A stretch of DNA of 64,000 nt from Hevea brasiliensis (taxonomy: Eukaryota > Streptophyta > Magnoliopsida > Malpighiales > Euphorbiaceae), in NCBI RefSeq assembly GCF_030052815.1, contig NC_079499.1:99544480-99608479 (forward strand). The letters run 5' to 3'. Shown here piece by piece: positions 34,999 to 47,250 of this stretch (the first letter of the stretch is position 1; every line of letters starts with the position of its first letter). Position numbers and translations under genes: made by a program. Under the pieces are notes generated by a model. That model ran no database searches. It was not told the DNA's origin and was given only the letters and a program-made list of their open reading frames with translations.

Positions 34999-35965
34999 GT
35001 ATAAGGCCTGTGACGTTTACAGTAAATTTAACTATTTATAATCCAATCATAAAGTCTATAAATATAATCTAATTTCAAAAAAAGTCCGACTATAAATTGA
35101 ATTATTCAACGGAAAATTTTAACTCACCCGACTTGTAAACTAATAAAACAATATAGGGAGTTCAGCTCTGCTCACAATCCTCAAAGCAGATAAATAATTG
35201 AACGGGAGCTCAGCTCCCTCATCCAAATGAATGAATATCTCGTGCATTCAAACATTTCTATATAAATAAGGTTACAATTTCAAAAATTTAGTTAATACAA
35301 CCCCATATAAGGATAATACAATATTGGTACATGCGGAGTTCTATAATTTAACAAAAGATAATAAAAGTAAATTGAATTTTTCTGGTTTAACTTGCGAGAA
35401 AAGAAAGCATGCTATTTTCAACAAATCTACTTGTCATCTGAAGAAAAATAGTTAAACAGGGGTGAGCATTTGACTCGTAGAGTAAGATATTAATTTTAAA
35501 TATAATTTTTATAACTATCTAAACCTAATGCATTCCTATGTAGGAAATGCAACACACGCACATAATTTCAAATAATTCAAACAATATTTGCACAAAAGAT
35601 AATTTGGAGTACTTACACACTCGTGTGTCACATCAACATATATACATATGGGAGTTGATTCATTATACAACTCTCTTAATTCCAATATCTATCAACGAGA
35701 TCAACTTAAACCAGACTTTCTCTTAATAATTCAAGTGCAAGGGGTCAGCGATATCAACTCAAAACCGTACTCGCCCTAACATATCCATATATAAGGATTG
35801 AGTCACAGCGAGTCAAGATCCAGCCGCGACTATTCGTCCTACTCATACCCATATTTATATCTACACCACAAGCATGCCAACACGCACACACACACATCCA
35901 AATTACCTTAAAGCCACATCCACAATAATTTCATCAATAAAATATACAAGATAAGCGCGTGCCTA

Positions 35966-36042
<77 letters not shown>

Positions 36043-36450
36043 TGCATTAATTAACATGTATTGAATATATATATAATAATATTAAAATTATAAATAAAAT
36101 CAATATCTATTAAAAAATTATTCAAATTTCACTAGGGCGGCTGAGAATATGAGGAAGGTTGAATAGGATCGCCTAAACAATTATATTCAAAAAATTTATC
36201 AATATTAACTCAAAACAAAAAATTAAAGAGTCTAAAACACCCTAGGTTTATACTAGAATTCTGGCAGTATTTTTTGTATATTTAAGACCTATCCAATCTG
36301 TAAAATAACTCAACTAACACTTCTCAATCTAAAAGGCCTCAGGCCCACAATATAACAACTATATAATGTCTCTCCTGGACCTGTCAAATCAGTCAATTCT
36401 CACATAAAATAATTATTTAAAAATTCAATACATTACATATATAATCAATT
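34999..36450 (-). mobile_element. Degraded LTR related to the 2.6 kb solo LTR, opposite orientation
   Basis: On the minus strand several blocks match the 16948-19547 LTR in order: the GGGAGCTGAGCTCCC region (35200-35220), the CGCTC/Ser-type spacer blocks, and the CCGCCCAGCCGCCTCA region (about 36130-36165). The rest is AT-drifted. The ends are not preserved. A long (TA)n tract (35969-36039) sits inside it. Confidence 0.6.
35969..36039. repeat. (TA)n microsatellite, about 35 units
   Basis: Uninterrupted TA run of 71 bases inside the degraded LTR; self-complementary and likely unstable in length. Confidence 0.95.
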
Positions 36451-36954
36451 AAAATATATACAACAATAATATTTAAATTTCTCTATTTAAAATTGGTAAT
36501 TTCTCCTAAAATTACTCATAATAAATTTTAATTTATATAAAATTAAAATGAATGACGGAAAAGATTATAATATTCGAATATTAATATGAAATTGATTTTG
36601 AAGATAAATGAAATGATGAAAAAGACCCACATAGCTAACTTTAACTACTTAATTGTTATTGTTGTTATATATAGTTTTATTAATTATATATATTTTTTAT
36701 AGTAAATATTTAAAGAAAATTATTTTTTAGTCTTTAGATTATATTAAGAATGTCAATGTATAAAATACATGTTAAATCATCATATCTGAATCTAATTAAT
36801 TTGTTAAATACCCAAACTCATCTCAAACTTGATTTTATTACCTTAATAATACTTAAACTCGTTTAAATTTATATATTTTACTTAATAATCTAAATCAAAT
36901 ATATTTATAATTAATAATTTATATTTTAAAATTTAATAATTTTAATAAATAATG

Positions 36955-37190
36955 CTGGGAAATGAGTAAAAATATTATGTATTTTCAAAAAAATTTTCAA
37001 TTCTACTCTATACTTTAAAAATTACTAATTAAATCGTATACTTTCAAATGTTCCACAATTTTATCCGATCAATACGTTACATGGCAGCTGAAAGTGTATG
37101 GCTTAAATGATAATTTTTAAAGTATAGGGTCAAATTAAAAAAAAACAATTAAATTTACAAGATTTTTTTGGTAATTTTCCCTTATTTTTT
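36955..37190. mobile_element. Fold-back MITE, same family as 34231-34537
   Basis: The left arm (TACTTTAAAAATTACTAATTAAAT… through TTTCAAATGTTCCACAATT) is mirrored by the right arm (…ATGGCTTAAATGATAATTTTTAAAGTATAG…GGTAATTTTCCC). It lies about 250 bp beyond the stop of the Rab GDI gene and may fall within or near its 3' end. Confidence 0.6.
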
Positions 37191-37434
37191 TAAGTGCTTC
37201 CAAGCTTCTAGGAATATGTATACATATACACCCTGAAGAAAAAAATCTGTAGCAATAAAGCAAGGACTGGGCACGATAGCATGACAAAAAGGGCATAAAA
37301 TCTGCTAAAATTTTCGAATACCTACAACTACAAGGGAAAACCATCAAAAGAAAAATTAAAAAACAAAAGACTGCAACACTGAGATCTTGTAGCTCTTGTA
37401 GCCCATCATCCAGCTTGTGCGATCCCCATGATTT

Positions 37435-40400
37435 TCATTCTTCGGTGGCTGCACTGGCAGCACTCAGATCCACTGACAGGTCAAGTGTCTGATACATAGT
37501 ACGAGCTTATTAGTAATCATTCATTGGATATTCAATTCTAAATTATAGTTTTTGACTTCATCTTTACAGCTTGATAGTTAAAATCGGTGTTTGCTAGATT
37601 AGTTGCCATCTCTATAACAAAAATAATTGGTATTTAGTTAAAAACCAGCAGTTCATCAGAATCTAGATGTACCTTTCCAGTTATCTTGCTGTACATTTTA
37701 ATCACATCTTGCACTGTGGTCTCAAAATGTGTGGTTGCATCATAACTCTGCAGGACATTCCAATCCCAAAATATTATCAACTTCTTCAAGTTTCAGCAAC
37801 CAATAACACTACAACTTATATTAGCACTCGATGGCAAGCTGCAGCTATACCAAAAAAAAAAAAAACTTGTGGATTGCACACTTGCTTGTCCGTCGAGCTT
37901 AGTTGTTAAATAAATTTTCAGAATTGTAATTCTGGTTCAGCTTAGGAAAGTAAAAGAAGAGGTGAAAGTATTTTCGTATGCTTACTGTGGATATGAAACA
38001 GTTGTCATCCTTGTGGTGGTTAGTGGGCTCGTATCTGTCGTAAGTGTCAAACAATATTTCGTCGACAGGTCCAAGGAGATCTATGCCTGGCTTCAATTCC
38101 GTTTGAGGATCATCAGTCTCTGCTTCTGTTGTAACAAAAGCAATGTATTTTCCTTTTGGAGCTACATTGTGAGTATAGGAGCAGCAGAATAGGTACCTGT
38201 GATAGGGATAAAATCAAATTCATCAAATGTGCATAGAAGCAATGTCTGCTAATGTTTGAATCTATGTATGTTTAAAATATTAGCTTTCAAGTGTACACTG
38301 CCAAAGCATTCGTATTATAAGAAAGAAAATATACATATCTGATTTTCGCTTGAGTTGTTTCTGGGGCAGAATAACCTGGACTGAGTGAGAATCATTTGTA
38401 TTTGGGATTGGATGACTCATAATACATATAGCACGAGCTACTTTCCCAATTTTTTTTACCTGTTGTGGCACACAAACGTTCAAGGAATATGGATTCCTTC
38501 TTATTTTGGTAAGAAATGTAGAACTAAAAGACAGTCATGTGGACATTGTTACCTTGTCAGGCAAATATGAAGGATCGCATACAACTTTTTTGCATTTTGC
38601 AGTTTCTCCTTCTGATGTTACTCCATAGGCCTTTCCATCCGCATCAAACTCTACCTGCCATTTGCATTAACCAAAGTAGCAAACATGAGTATCTGTTTGG
38701 ATTGTGAAATATAGATGACAGGAAAAGCATATCAAAGTAAACTCTATCTGAAGCTGAACCAATTCTGGGAATATTAAGTGGGGCTACTGATATGCACATG
38801 AATGACTTATCCATTCATGAAGAAAGGAAGTGATAAAATGTCAAGTTTTGTCTGGCTTCTTCTGAGAATAATTCAAGCCTTTCAGTTTATTAACTGAAAA
38901 GTAGCATTATCAACCGCAGCTCGTTGAATATATGATATTACAATGTTGACAGGATATTACCTTGCATTCTGGCTTGCAAAGCATGTAGGTGCCACCATAA
39001 ACAGCGCTCAAACGAGCAAATGCCTGTGAAATTTAAGTAACTACAATCATTAGAGGAACCAGAAAGAATCTCCTTGTAGATTCTTTCAATGTCATATGGA
39101 ACAAACCTGGGGTAGCTCTCCTAGTCCATAGAGGGGATAAATATAGGGAGATCCTCCCCGAAAGCGTGCTAAAGACTCTGCATATAGCTATATAAAGGCC
39201 AAAAGAATCTCAGAGAGAGGATAAAGTTCCACCATCCCAGGCAAGTACAGATGAAGGAAAGGATTCAATGTTCAATAACAAAACGCTGCGTTGCTTCATT
39301 GGAAGCACATGAAGGCCAAAATCATAAACCATATTCAAGATTCATGCAAGATATGATTCATGCTTTCAAATCATACTCTTAACTTGATAAGTCTTAACAT
39401 GGAAGCAAAGATTTTTTTTTTTTTTTATTGAAGTATTTAAATTTTCTCAATAAATGTTTAGTATTTTTACCATTTTGCCATAACAAAAAAGAAGAGAGAA
39501 AAATTATCCAGACAGATCATTTTACTCAAACTGTTTCTTATCTGATAAAGTAAATCTTTATTTATCAAGTCAGTATTACGTACAGACATACAATAATGAG
39601 CAACCATCTGAAGGAGGGTGATGTTATGGGACTTATTACCTTCATCCTCTTCACAAAATCCAGAGCAGGCTCATCCAAGTAATTTTCATCCAAATAAAGT
39701 GCCAATGCATGCCCTATGAAATCAACTGTGTTATCATCCAGCCCATATTTCCTACATCAAAGAAGAATTTCCAGTTGGATAATTTAATAACTAAGATGTC
39801 TAATTTCCTTAAGAGTTTTAACTTATATTCTGCAATGTATAGATAATTAAGACATGATCTTGCACAAATTTCCAGAATGCTATTCTTTTCATAATCATAA
39901 ACAAATTCTACATTAGAGAAGGGAGAGATAAGAGCGAGATTTTACGATATAACATCTCTAGCTTTAACCTTGTTGAGGTCCAGTCCTTCATGAGACTTGG
40001 GATCATTCTCATTATAGTCTTGAACATAAATGAAAAACTTTCGAGCACGACGCTTCTCAAACAATCCCATAAGTGGGGATTTTAATGCTTCCACATCATT
40101 AGCTGGTACTTTGTGTATCTATGAACAATAATCAAGTCCATTACTGTGGCAGGATAAATTTTAACTACTGTGGCAAGATAAATTTTAACTTCTTATATAG
40201 CATAATTATTCAAGTTCTAGATGAGAAACCTTTCCTTTATTGTACACAAAACTACCATCCACAGCCTTGAAATTCAGGTACTTAGTAACATTAGTGTGGA
40301 TGAGAATGCGAATCAAGGCTCCATTGGCCATCATGAACTGTGAGAGCACAGAATAATCACCATCATTTTAATGGAATAGAAAACCAAGATTGTAGCGAAT

Positions 40401-42210
40401 GTGATCACTATATAATTGTTAATCAGCTGTAGCAAAATGAATAACACAGTCACAATCTATGCTACCCTTACAATGAATAACTTCATCATCAAAAGTCCTT
40501 CCCTGATTCTGTATCAGTAATTTAATTTATTCATATGAATCAAAGTCTAAACTGGTGAATATACAGGAAATATTTTTCTCCAATGCCAGAACCAATCAAA
40601 AAATTGGTTGCTGAATTGATATAACAGAATATCAAAGTTTCAAATGATGCACCAAGTTGAGTCTCGTTTCACCAACTGTTTCAATTTGGACTGCTCTTAA
40701 TTGGTGATTAATGCATAGAGTAATTAAGATCCAATGATACAATTCTTTAAAAACTTTTAACGCTAAAATTTATATCATCTGCTGTGTTTAATGCTATTTA
40801 TTGCTGCCTGCAGAAAAGCAAATAAAGTTTCAGGCTACAACTCCACTTCCATGTTTCTCATCGATTTCAATGACTTCCAATCAGGAGAGAGAATGAAATG
40901 TCACTTCCACAGCTCCAACAAGGGTCCTATTATTCTTTCCTAGTCACCATGCTTTTAGCATTATGCTAAATTGCTACTGTTCAATAAACCCATCAAAAAA
41001 CACTTGCACAGACCAAATTTTGAATTGAAGAACAGAGGAAAATCAGTACATCTTGAGAGGGCAACTAACAATAGAGATAGGATTATGCAAGAACTAATGC
41101 CACGAGTCCATTAGGTTCAGCTATCATGTTCTTTACTTGTGCTCCAGACCCTTGCAAAGCAGGAAGCCTTGTGCACTAGTCAAAACTCCGCATAGTACAG
41201 TTACGTTTTGAGGATAACTAGGGCAAATTCAGAATCAGAAGATGTAATTGAGTCAAGAACATAACTCCTAATGGTACTACTGAGCAACATTGTGACAAAC
41301 TTAATGATGATGAGAAGATAGTTCTGATAGCACTTCAAAACAGAAAAAAGAATCAGCGAGTAACAAAGTAAAGATTAACAAAAATCTGATGAGAGAAACA
41401 TCAGCATCAATTCGGGATACCTTAGGGATCATATCAACATTATAGTCTCTGCTTGCACCCAAATGTTCGGGGGGTTTTTCCTCATTCCTAAATCGCTTCC
41501 AAAGCTATATAACCAAAAAAATTGGCTTATGCCAGTGAAATCCATATTTGGATTTAATAATAATAATAAAAACAGATAAATTGTACCTGGTTTAGATTGA
41601 GGGAAGTGGACTCTCCTCCATAATAGTCATTTCTATCCATATGCAGCACCTGTCTCAAACATAGAAGATGAGAACTTTTTGAGCAGTTGAGTAAACCCAT
41701 TACATAATCAATAAACCAAAGCATAAAAACAAGAATTTTTGGACCAATTCATAAATAATTAGTATCGCGTGTTCATAGATCTAATGCAAATATAATAAAA
41801 CCACGTTAGCTTGTGTTAAAACTCAAAGATAAACAACATCAAAATCTATAACATGCTTCTTGATGCAAAAGAAGTCTTGCCCATTTAAATACAAGATTTG
41901 AACCCCTTATTTACTAAACCACACGAGACAGACGATTATTCAACCATCAGCCTAGTAGCCATGGCACATCTCATTATGATATTCAAGTTTAAAAACCACC
42001 CAATCAAATTAAAACTCAAATTTATAGGTAAAGGCCGAGAATAAACAAATTGCAATTTCAAGTATTGTATACAGCACCAAATCGAGAGCTGTAGAAAAGA
42101 CATTAAGGATCATATATACGTACTTTGAGTCCATCGACGGAGAGTAAACCGCTGAGTATGCATTCTTTGAGACCAGTTCCAAGAACAACGACGTCGTACT
42201 CTTCATCCAT
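37435..42210 (-). CDS. GDI: Rab GDP dissociation inhibitor
   Basis: Rab GDI takes prenylated, GDP-bound Rab proteins from membranes, keeps them soluble in the cytosol and returns them to donor membranes, so it is needed for all vesicle traffic. Thirteen exons on the minus strand: 42210-42124, 41649-41587, 41504-41421, 40337-40230, 40118-39946, 39751-39640, 39187-39107, 39023-38961, 38654-38553, 38459-38335, 38196-37986, 37747-37673 and 37488-37435 (TGA), totalling 445 residues, the normal family length. The N-terminal dinucleotide-fold-like motif [18 protein letters not shown] is followed by [19 protein letters not shown], both diagnostic. Also seen are FIGHALALY, the Rab-binding region [21 protein letters not shown], and [12 protein letters not shown] near the C-terminus. 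No frame is broken. The leader just upstream of the ATG (42211-42320) is pyrimidine-rich on the coding strand. Which GDI paralogue this is cannot be told. Confidence 0.96.
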
Positions 42211-42523
42211 GTATGCAAGAAGGGAAGATGAAAACAAAAATGCAGAGAGAGAAGTGAAAGAGATCAGAAAGAAAGAAGAATGGTTGTGGATGGAGAAGAA
42301 AGAGAGCAGGCCTATAGCTAGCGGGAACTCCCTTCTTCTTCGGTTAATTCCGTTACTTTCTTCTACATCTGTCCCACGTGTTTCTTTTACATATCTATAT
42401 GTATATGTAAAAGAAAATTTTCTATTACTGTAGTTTTAAATTATTATATTATTTTAAAAATTATTTTAATATTTATATTATCACAGATAATAACACAAAA
42501 TTAAAATTTTTATTGAATTAATA

Positions 42524-42941
42524 GGGTGTTTGATTTGAATACTTTTAATTTTTGACTTATAATATATTTTTTAATTTACAAATTAAATAAAATATAAATA
42601 ATTAATTATTTAAAAATAACTTTTATATAATTAAGTGGTTGATAAAAGGTGTTCTGAGTTAATTTAATTTATTAAAATTATAAAAAAATATAATTAAATA
42701 TTATAATTATTAAAATAGAATAATATTAATATTTTTAAAAATTATTAAAATAATATAATCTTCTACTTATTTAAAAAATAATTTTAAAATAAATAAATAA
42801 TTTATAAATATTTTCCTTATAACTTTTTATTTATTTTAAGTATTTTCTTGATTTATAAATTAAATTAAATACTAATTTATTTTCAACTTTCTACATAAAT
42901 AATAGATTTAACTAATTTATAAATCAAACTAAACAATCTCT
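42524..42941. mobile_element. AT-rich MITE-like element
   Basis: The left end GGGTGTTTGATTTG and the right end AAATCAAACTAAACAATCTC are imperfect inverted repeats. The interior is almost entirely A+T. It is similar in style to 14695-15060 and lies about 300 bp upstream of the Rab GDI start. Confidence 0.5.
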
Positions 42942-43700
42942 AAATAGCAAGTATTTTTTTTAAAATTATTACATCAAAATTTTCTCAAGAATTATTTTTA
43001 AAGCATGTAATTTAATATTATTATAAAATTTATGATAACTAACTTTGATATTAAAATTTTTATATTATTTATTATTATCTCTATTCACTTTTATATGTCA
43101 TTTTTAAAAATTATCTATCCCCTTATGATGCATTAATTAATTTTTTTTATTTTATCCTTATTTGTACCAAATATAATAATTATTTTTAAATTTTTTATAA
43201 TTTATCTTATTATCTCCTCCTTTTTTAATTGAGTGAGATAAATAATAATTTAATCAAATTATAGATAATTTTATTATAATTTAAATGATTTATTTTTTTA
43301 ATTATTATATAAAAATTTTAAATAATAAATAAAAGTTGATGAATGATATTTATTTACAAAATGATAGGGTTTAATTTAAAATTAAATTTTTTATGTTATA
43401 AATTAAAAAAATTAATTAAAATTAATTTTGTTATTTTATGGATAAATTTAAAAAATTTAAACTTTTCAGATTTTTACAATTTTACTCTACATTAAAAAAA
43501 TTACAAATTAAATTATGTACTTTTTATATCTATTCAATTACATCCTATTGTCAATAAAATCGATAATAGGCTAATAAAAACGCTATCACAGATGTCTTTC
43601 ACCCTCTGATAAACTCAATTAAACTCTTATTTTAATTAAATGAAATGAATAGAATAAAATTTTAAAAAAATATATTTAAATCAAATCTTCTTTCTTCCTT

Positions 43701-44073
43701 CCTATGTTTGGAAAATAAGGAAGGAAGGAAAATTATAGAGAAAATTTGAGGGAATGAGGAAAAATTGAGAATGATGGAAACTACAGGTGAAAAATAACAA
43801 ATAAATGTTATTATTTATTTTTTCTCCGTTTTAGGGAGAAAGTGGATGAAAAATAAATAAAATTATCCTTTTATCCTTATAATTATTTATTTTAATTTTA
43901 AATAAAAATAATAAAATATATATTTTACTATTTAAAAAGTTATTTTCCCTTTTTATTTTCTTTCCTAATATCCAAATAAAGAGAAAAAAATGACTTTTAC
44001 ATTATTTTTGTTTTCCTAAATTATTTTTCTTCCTTTCTTTTCTTTCCTACCTAATAAAGTTTCCAAGCATAGG
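43701..44073. mobile_element. MITE with clear terminal inverted repeats
   Basis: 373 bp. The left end CCTATGTTTGGAAAATAAGG and the right end, read on the other strand, CCTATGCTTGGAAACTTTAT, match at 13 of the first 14 bases, then continue as purine-rich arms (GGAAGGAAGGAAAA / GGTAGGAAAGAAAA). No open frame. Superfamily not determined because no target duplication is clear. Confidence 0.7.
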
Positions 44074-44885
44074 CTAGAAGTCAAGAGCTTTTGCTACCTC
44101 CCTTTCCTTCTCCTTCTCCTATTCACCCTCATGTCTTCCATGTTTATAAGTGATGTCCACCCTGCCTAAATGCAAGAAGTGACAGCTGAATCAATGATTC
44201 TTTACGGTGAGAGCAGAGCAAAGCGACATTATGGATAGGGTAATTGCCCCCTTTGCTTTTGGCTAGATAAAAAAAATAAGTGCCATTTTAACTTTAAAAA
44301 ATAAATTTGCCCCCTTTTATTATTCTTAATTTTTATTATTATTCTTACTTTTAATAAAAATTTAAATGATAAACTAACTAGTGATTGAATCAATAGTATA
44401 AAATTAATATAATATGAACTTTACCTGAAATTATCATTATTGATAGAAATTTATCTGAATATCACTTTTTGCTTGAATATGGGAAACCATAAACTGAAAA
44501 TCATAAAATGAGAAGTAAAAAAAAATTTCATTTTATTGCGAACCAACATTATAAATTTTTTGTGTAATATTATCAGCATTTATAACCAAGTTAACAATAT
44601 TCAAGATAAAAACCAAATTCACAGAAAAAAGAAATGTTCATGGACTAACTTTGTGGTGTAACTGAGTATTGTTACTTATCAAACTCTTTGTTGTCTAGTC
44701 TCTTTGTTATATATCTATTAATTAATATATCTTTTATAATTATTCAATTATTTTTTTTTTTAATATCTTTAGCTTTAAAAATACAATAAATTTATAATAG
44801 AGTTTACGTATTGTCTGCCTATAAGAAGCTCCATCCATGAGTTAATAAGAAATATATAGAGATTTATAAATCAAAGAATTAATAA

Positions 44886-45158
44886 ATGAGCTTTGCACAG
44901 GGGTCCACCATGGAGTGGTATGAGTTTTTAACTCAGATGAACCCTGTGACTCCTTTAACTTTGGAATTGACTGATCCACTTATGCACCACTGGTTCAAAA
45001 CTTCACTGCCAAGAGATAACTACTGCATGAATCTGTTAAGGACTTTAAAGATAGGTTTACCAATGGATTTGTGTGTTTATGAGGATGTATTGTTCTGGGT
45101 GACTGTAATTTTCAGCTGGCTGGTTGGGACTAGTTGGATTGCACATGTTTGGTCATAA
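44886..45158 (+). other. Orphan 90-codon open frame, no family recognised
   Basis: Starts MSFAQGSTMEWYEFLTQMN and ends with a Trp-rich hydrophobic segment (FWVTVIFSWLVGTSW). Codon composition is less AT-biased than its surroundings. It has no recognised domain, no introns and no neighbouring exons; it could be a remnant of a mobile element or chance. Confidence 0.2.
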
Positions 45159-45614
45159 GTACAACCACTCCAAATACAAAATAGTATTAAATGATTGCCT
45201 TTGAAGCAAAAATGAAAATGTCCCTCGCACTCCCTAGCTATAAACTATGAGCTTCTAACCTTTTTTAATTTGAAATTGAAATAGCAATCCCTCCACACCC
45301 CCATATGAAATGAATAAAGTTATAACAAGCTATCATTTTCTTTCAATAAAATTTCATTGCTTTTTTTCAAAGATTTTTATACATTTTTTTATTTAAGATT
45401 AACCATGAGATCAACAATTCCAAATAATGAAAAGCTTGAAGGAGCTAATTTGATTATCAAGAAAATATAATGAAATTCATTATAATCAATAGTTATAACA
45501 AATTTGTTATACATGTAACAGTATGATAGTTGTATGAGATTTGGTTTGTTCCTTTAATGGTTGGTGGCTTGGAGATTTTTCTTTTAATAATTCTTGCTGT
45601 TAATTGAACTTGTT

Positions 45615-45900
45615 ATTGTTAGAGAGGGTCTCAATCTTGGTTGGGACTTCGATTTTAGAAGTTGTATTCTTAAATCTGATTCGAGTGAGGTAGTTCGCTT
45701 GATCCTTTTATGCTAGTTGTTGTTGTCATCCAGTTGCTGCAGTTATTCAAGACTGTAGATTACTCCTTGATAAGGCATGATCTCCATTCCTCCATTCCCT
45801 TTGAGAAACAAATTTTATTGCATTGGCTTGCTCACATGGGCCATTCTCTTCTAGTTGGTGTTCATCGTTGGCTTTCTCCTCCTAACTGAAGTTAGCCATT
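45615..45900 (+). pseudogene. LINE RNase H-like remnant
   Basis: Reads GLNLGWDFDFRSCILKSDS, then EVVRLI, before stops. This resembles the RNase H-like domain near the 3' end of plant L1-type LINEs, where a Trp-Asp/Glu-x-Gly-Phe/hydrophobic block precedes a catalytic ESDS-like motif. The rest is decayed. Confidence 0.45.
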
Positions 45901-47250
45901 TTCTGATGGCTAATTTCATTTCAGATTGTCAAATAGCCACACACACACACACACACATATATATGTCATTTAAATACTATTAAAAAATTTTTATTTAATT
46001 CTTTTAGATTTCATATCATCAAAACATGTTAAATTTAATTTAAAATTAACTTTTAATATATTTTAATTAATAACAAATCCAATGAATTAACATTGTCTCT
46101 CTTAAAATTTTAATTATTAGTTGAAAATTTTATGTTGAATATAGAAATATATGTAAATAGACTTTCTGCTTCAAAAACCTTTTTAGTAAAATTTTAAAAT
46201 ATTAATTTTTTTATTGATATAATTAAATAAAAAATTTAATAAGCTTATATTTATAAAATTTAAAATGTTTTTTTTATTAATTCAATTAAATTTTTTTTAC
46301 ATAATAAAAATAACTTAAAATTGTAAATGAAGCACATTAAAAATCACGTAAATCTAAATGTTAAGTTGATCATTTACCGTTCTAATTTTAAACGTAAGAT
46401 TTAAATATTGAATTCATCATTAATCTCTGTAAGTTTAAATATTACGTATATCACTACTTTAATATTTGATAATAAAATATTTTTCTTCAAGCAAATTTAA
46501 TAATAATAATAATATTAAACAAATGTAAATCATAATGGAGTGAACTTCGTAAACCGAATTTGTTCTTTCCATGAAAAAAAGTTTGTTCATCATAAAAAAG
46601 ATATCATTATCTCCATAATGTTTCCTACAATTCTAACTAATAATGGGCAATTCTAATTCATCATAAACTCTATGAAGACAAAATCCAAATTTCATATCTC
46701 ACAAAAATATCAAATCATGAGAGGTAATTATCATTACCTTTGCCTTTAAGCTAAAAGAAGAAAAAAAATGAAATTCCATTATAATATAATTATTTTGTTT
46801 GGTAATAATATAAAAGAATGCTAACACTTGAACTCTTATATTTTCCCTCCTTTTAGCATCCAACCAGAGCGTGCCATGCCAACAAGACCCATTTGCCAGC
46901 TCAGCCGAAGACAAAAGATACTAAGAATAGATCTCACGTGCATCACCCTATGCAAATACCAAATCCTGATGCCTGAGAGCGAAACGTAAGCAAATACCAA
47001 GCGCACATAAGTTAGTGACCCAAAAGCGCAGAGAGTGTCCCCATTTTTGAAAACGCCACCGTTTCATTCCTAGGAGTCCAGTCTCCACCATTAAAGGGCC
47101 ACATCCAGTAATGCAGAAAAGGAAAGAGAAAAAGAGCTTCAATTGGACGATGATCTCCGGACAGTTTAGACATTAAGGTTTTATTTATTTATTTTTCCTT
47201 CTTTTTTTGGTTGGTTTTTTGGAGAGAATCTAGAAGAAAGCTAGGGTTTA

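Larger units (their letters stand above)
42211..47250. other. Intergenic region between divergent GDI and kinesin genes
   Basis: Holds the two promoters at its ends and, between them, AT-rich sequence with two TIR elements (42524-42941 and 43701-44073), a weak third member of the fold-back family near 43395-43600, an orphan 90-codon frame (44886-45158) and LINE debris (45615-45900). No RNA gene recognised. Confidence 0.6.
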
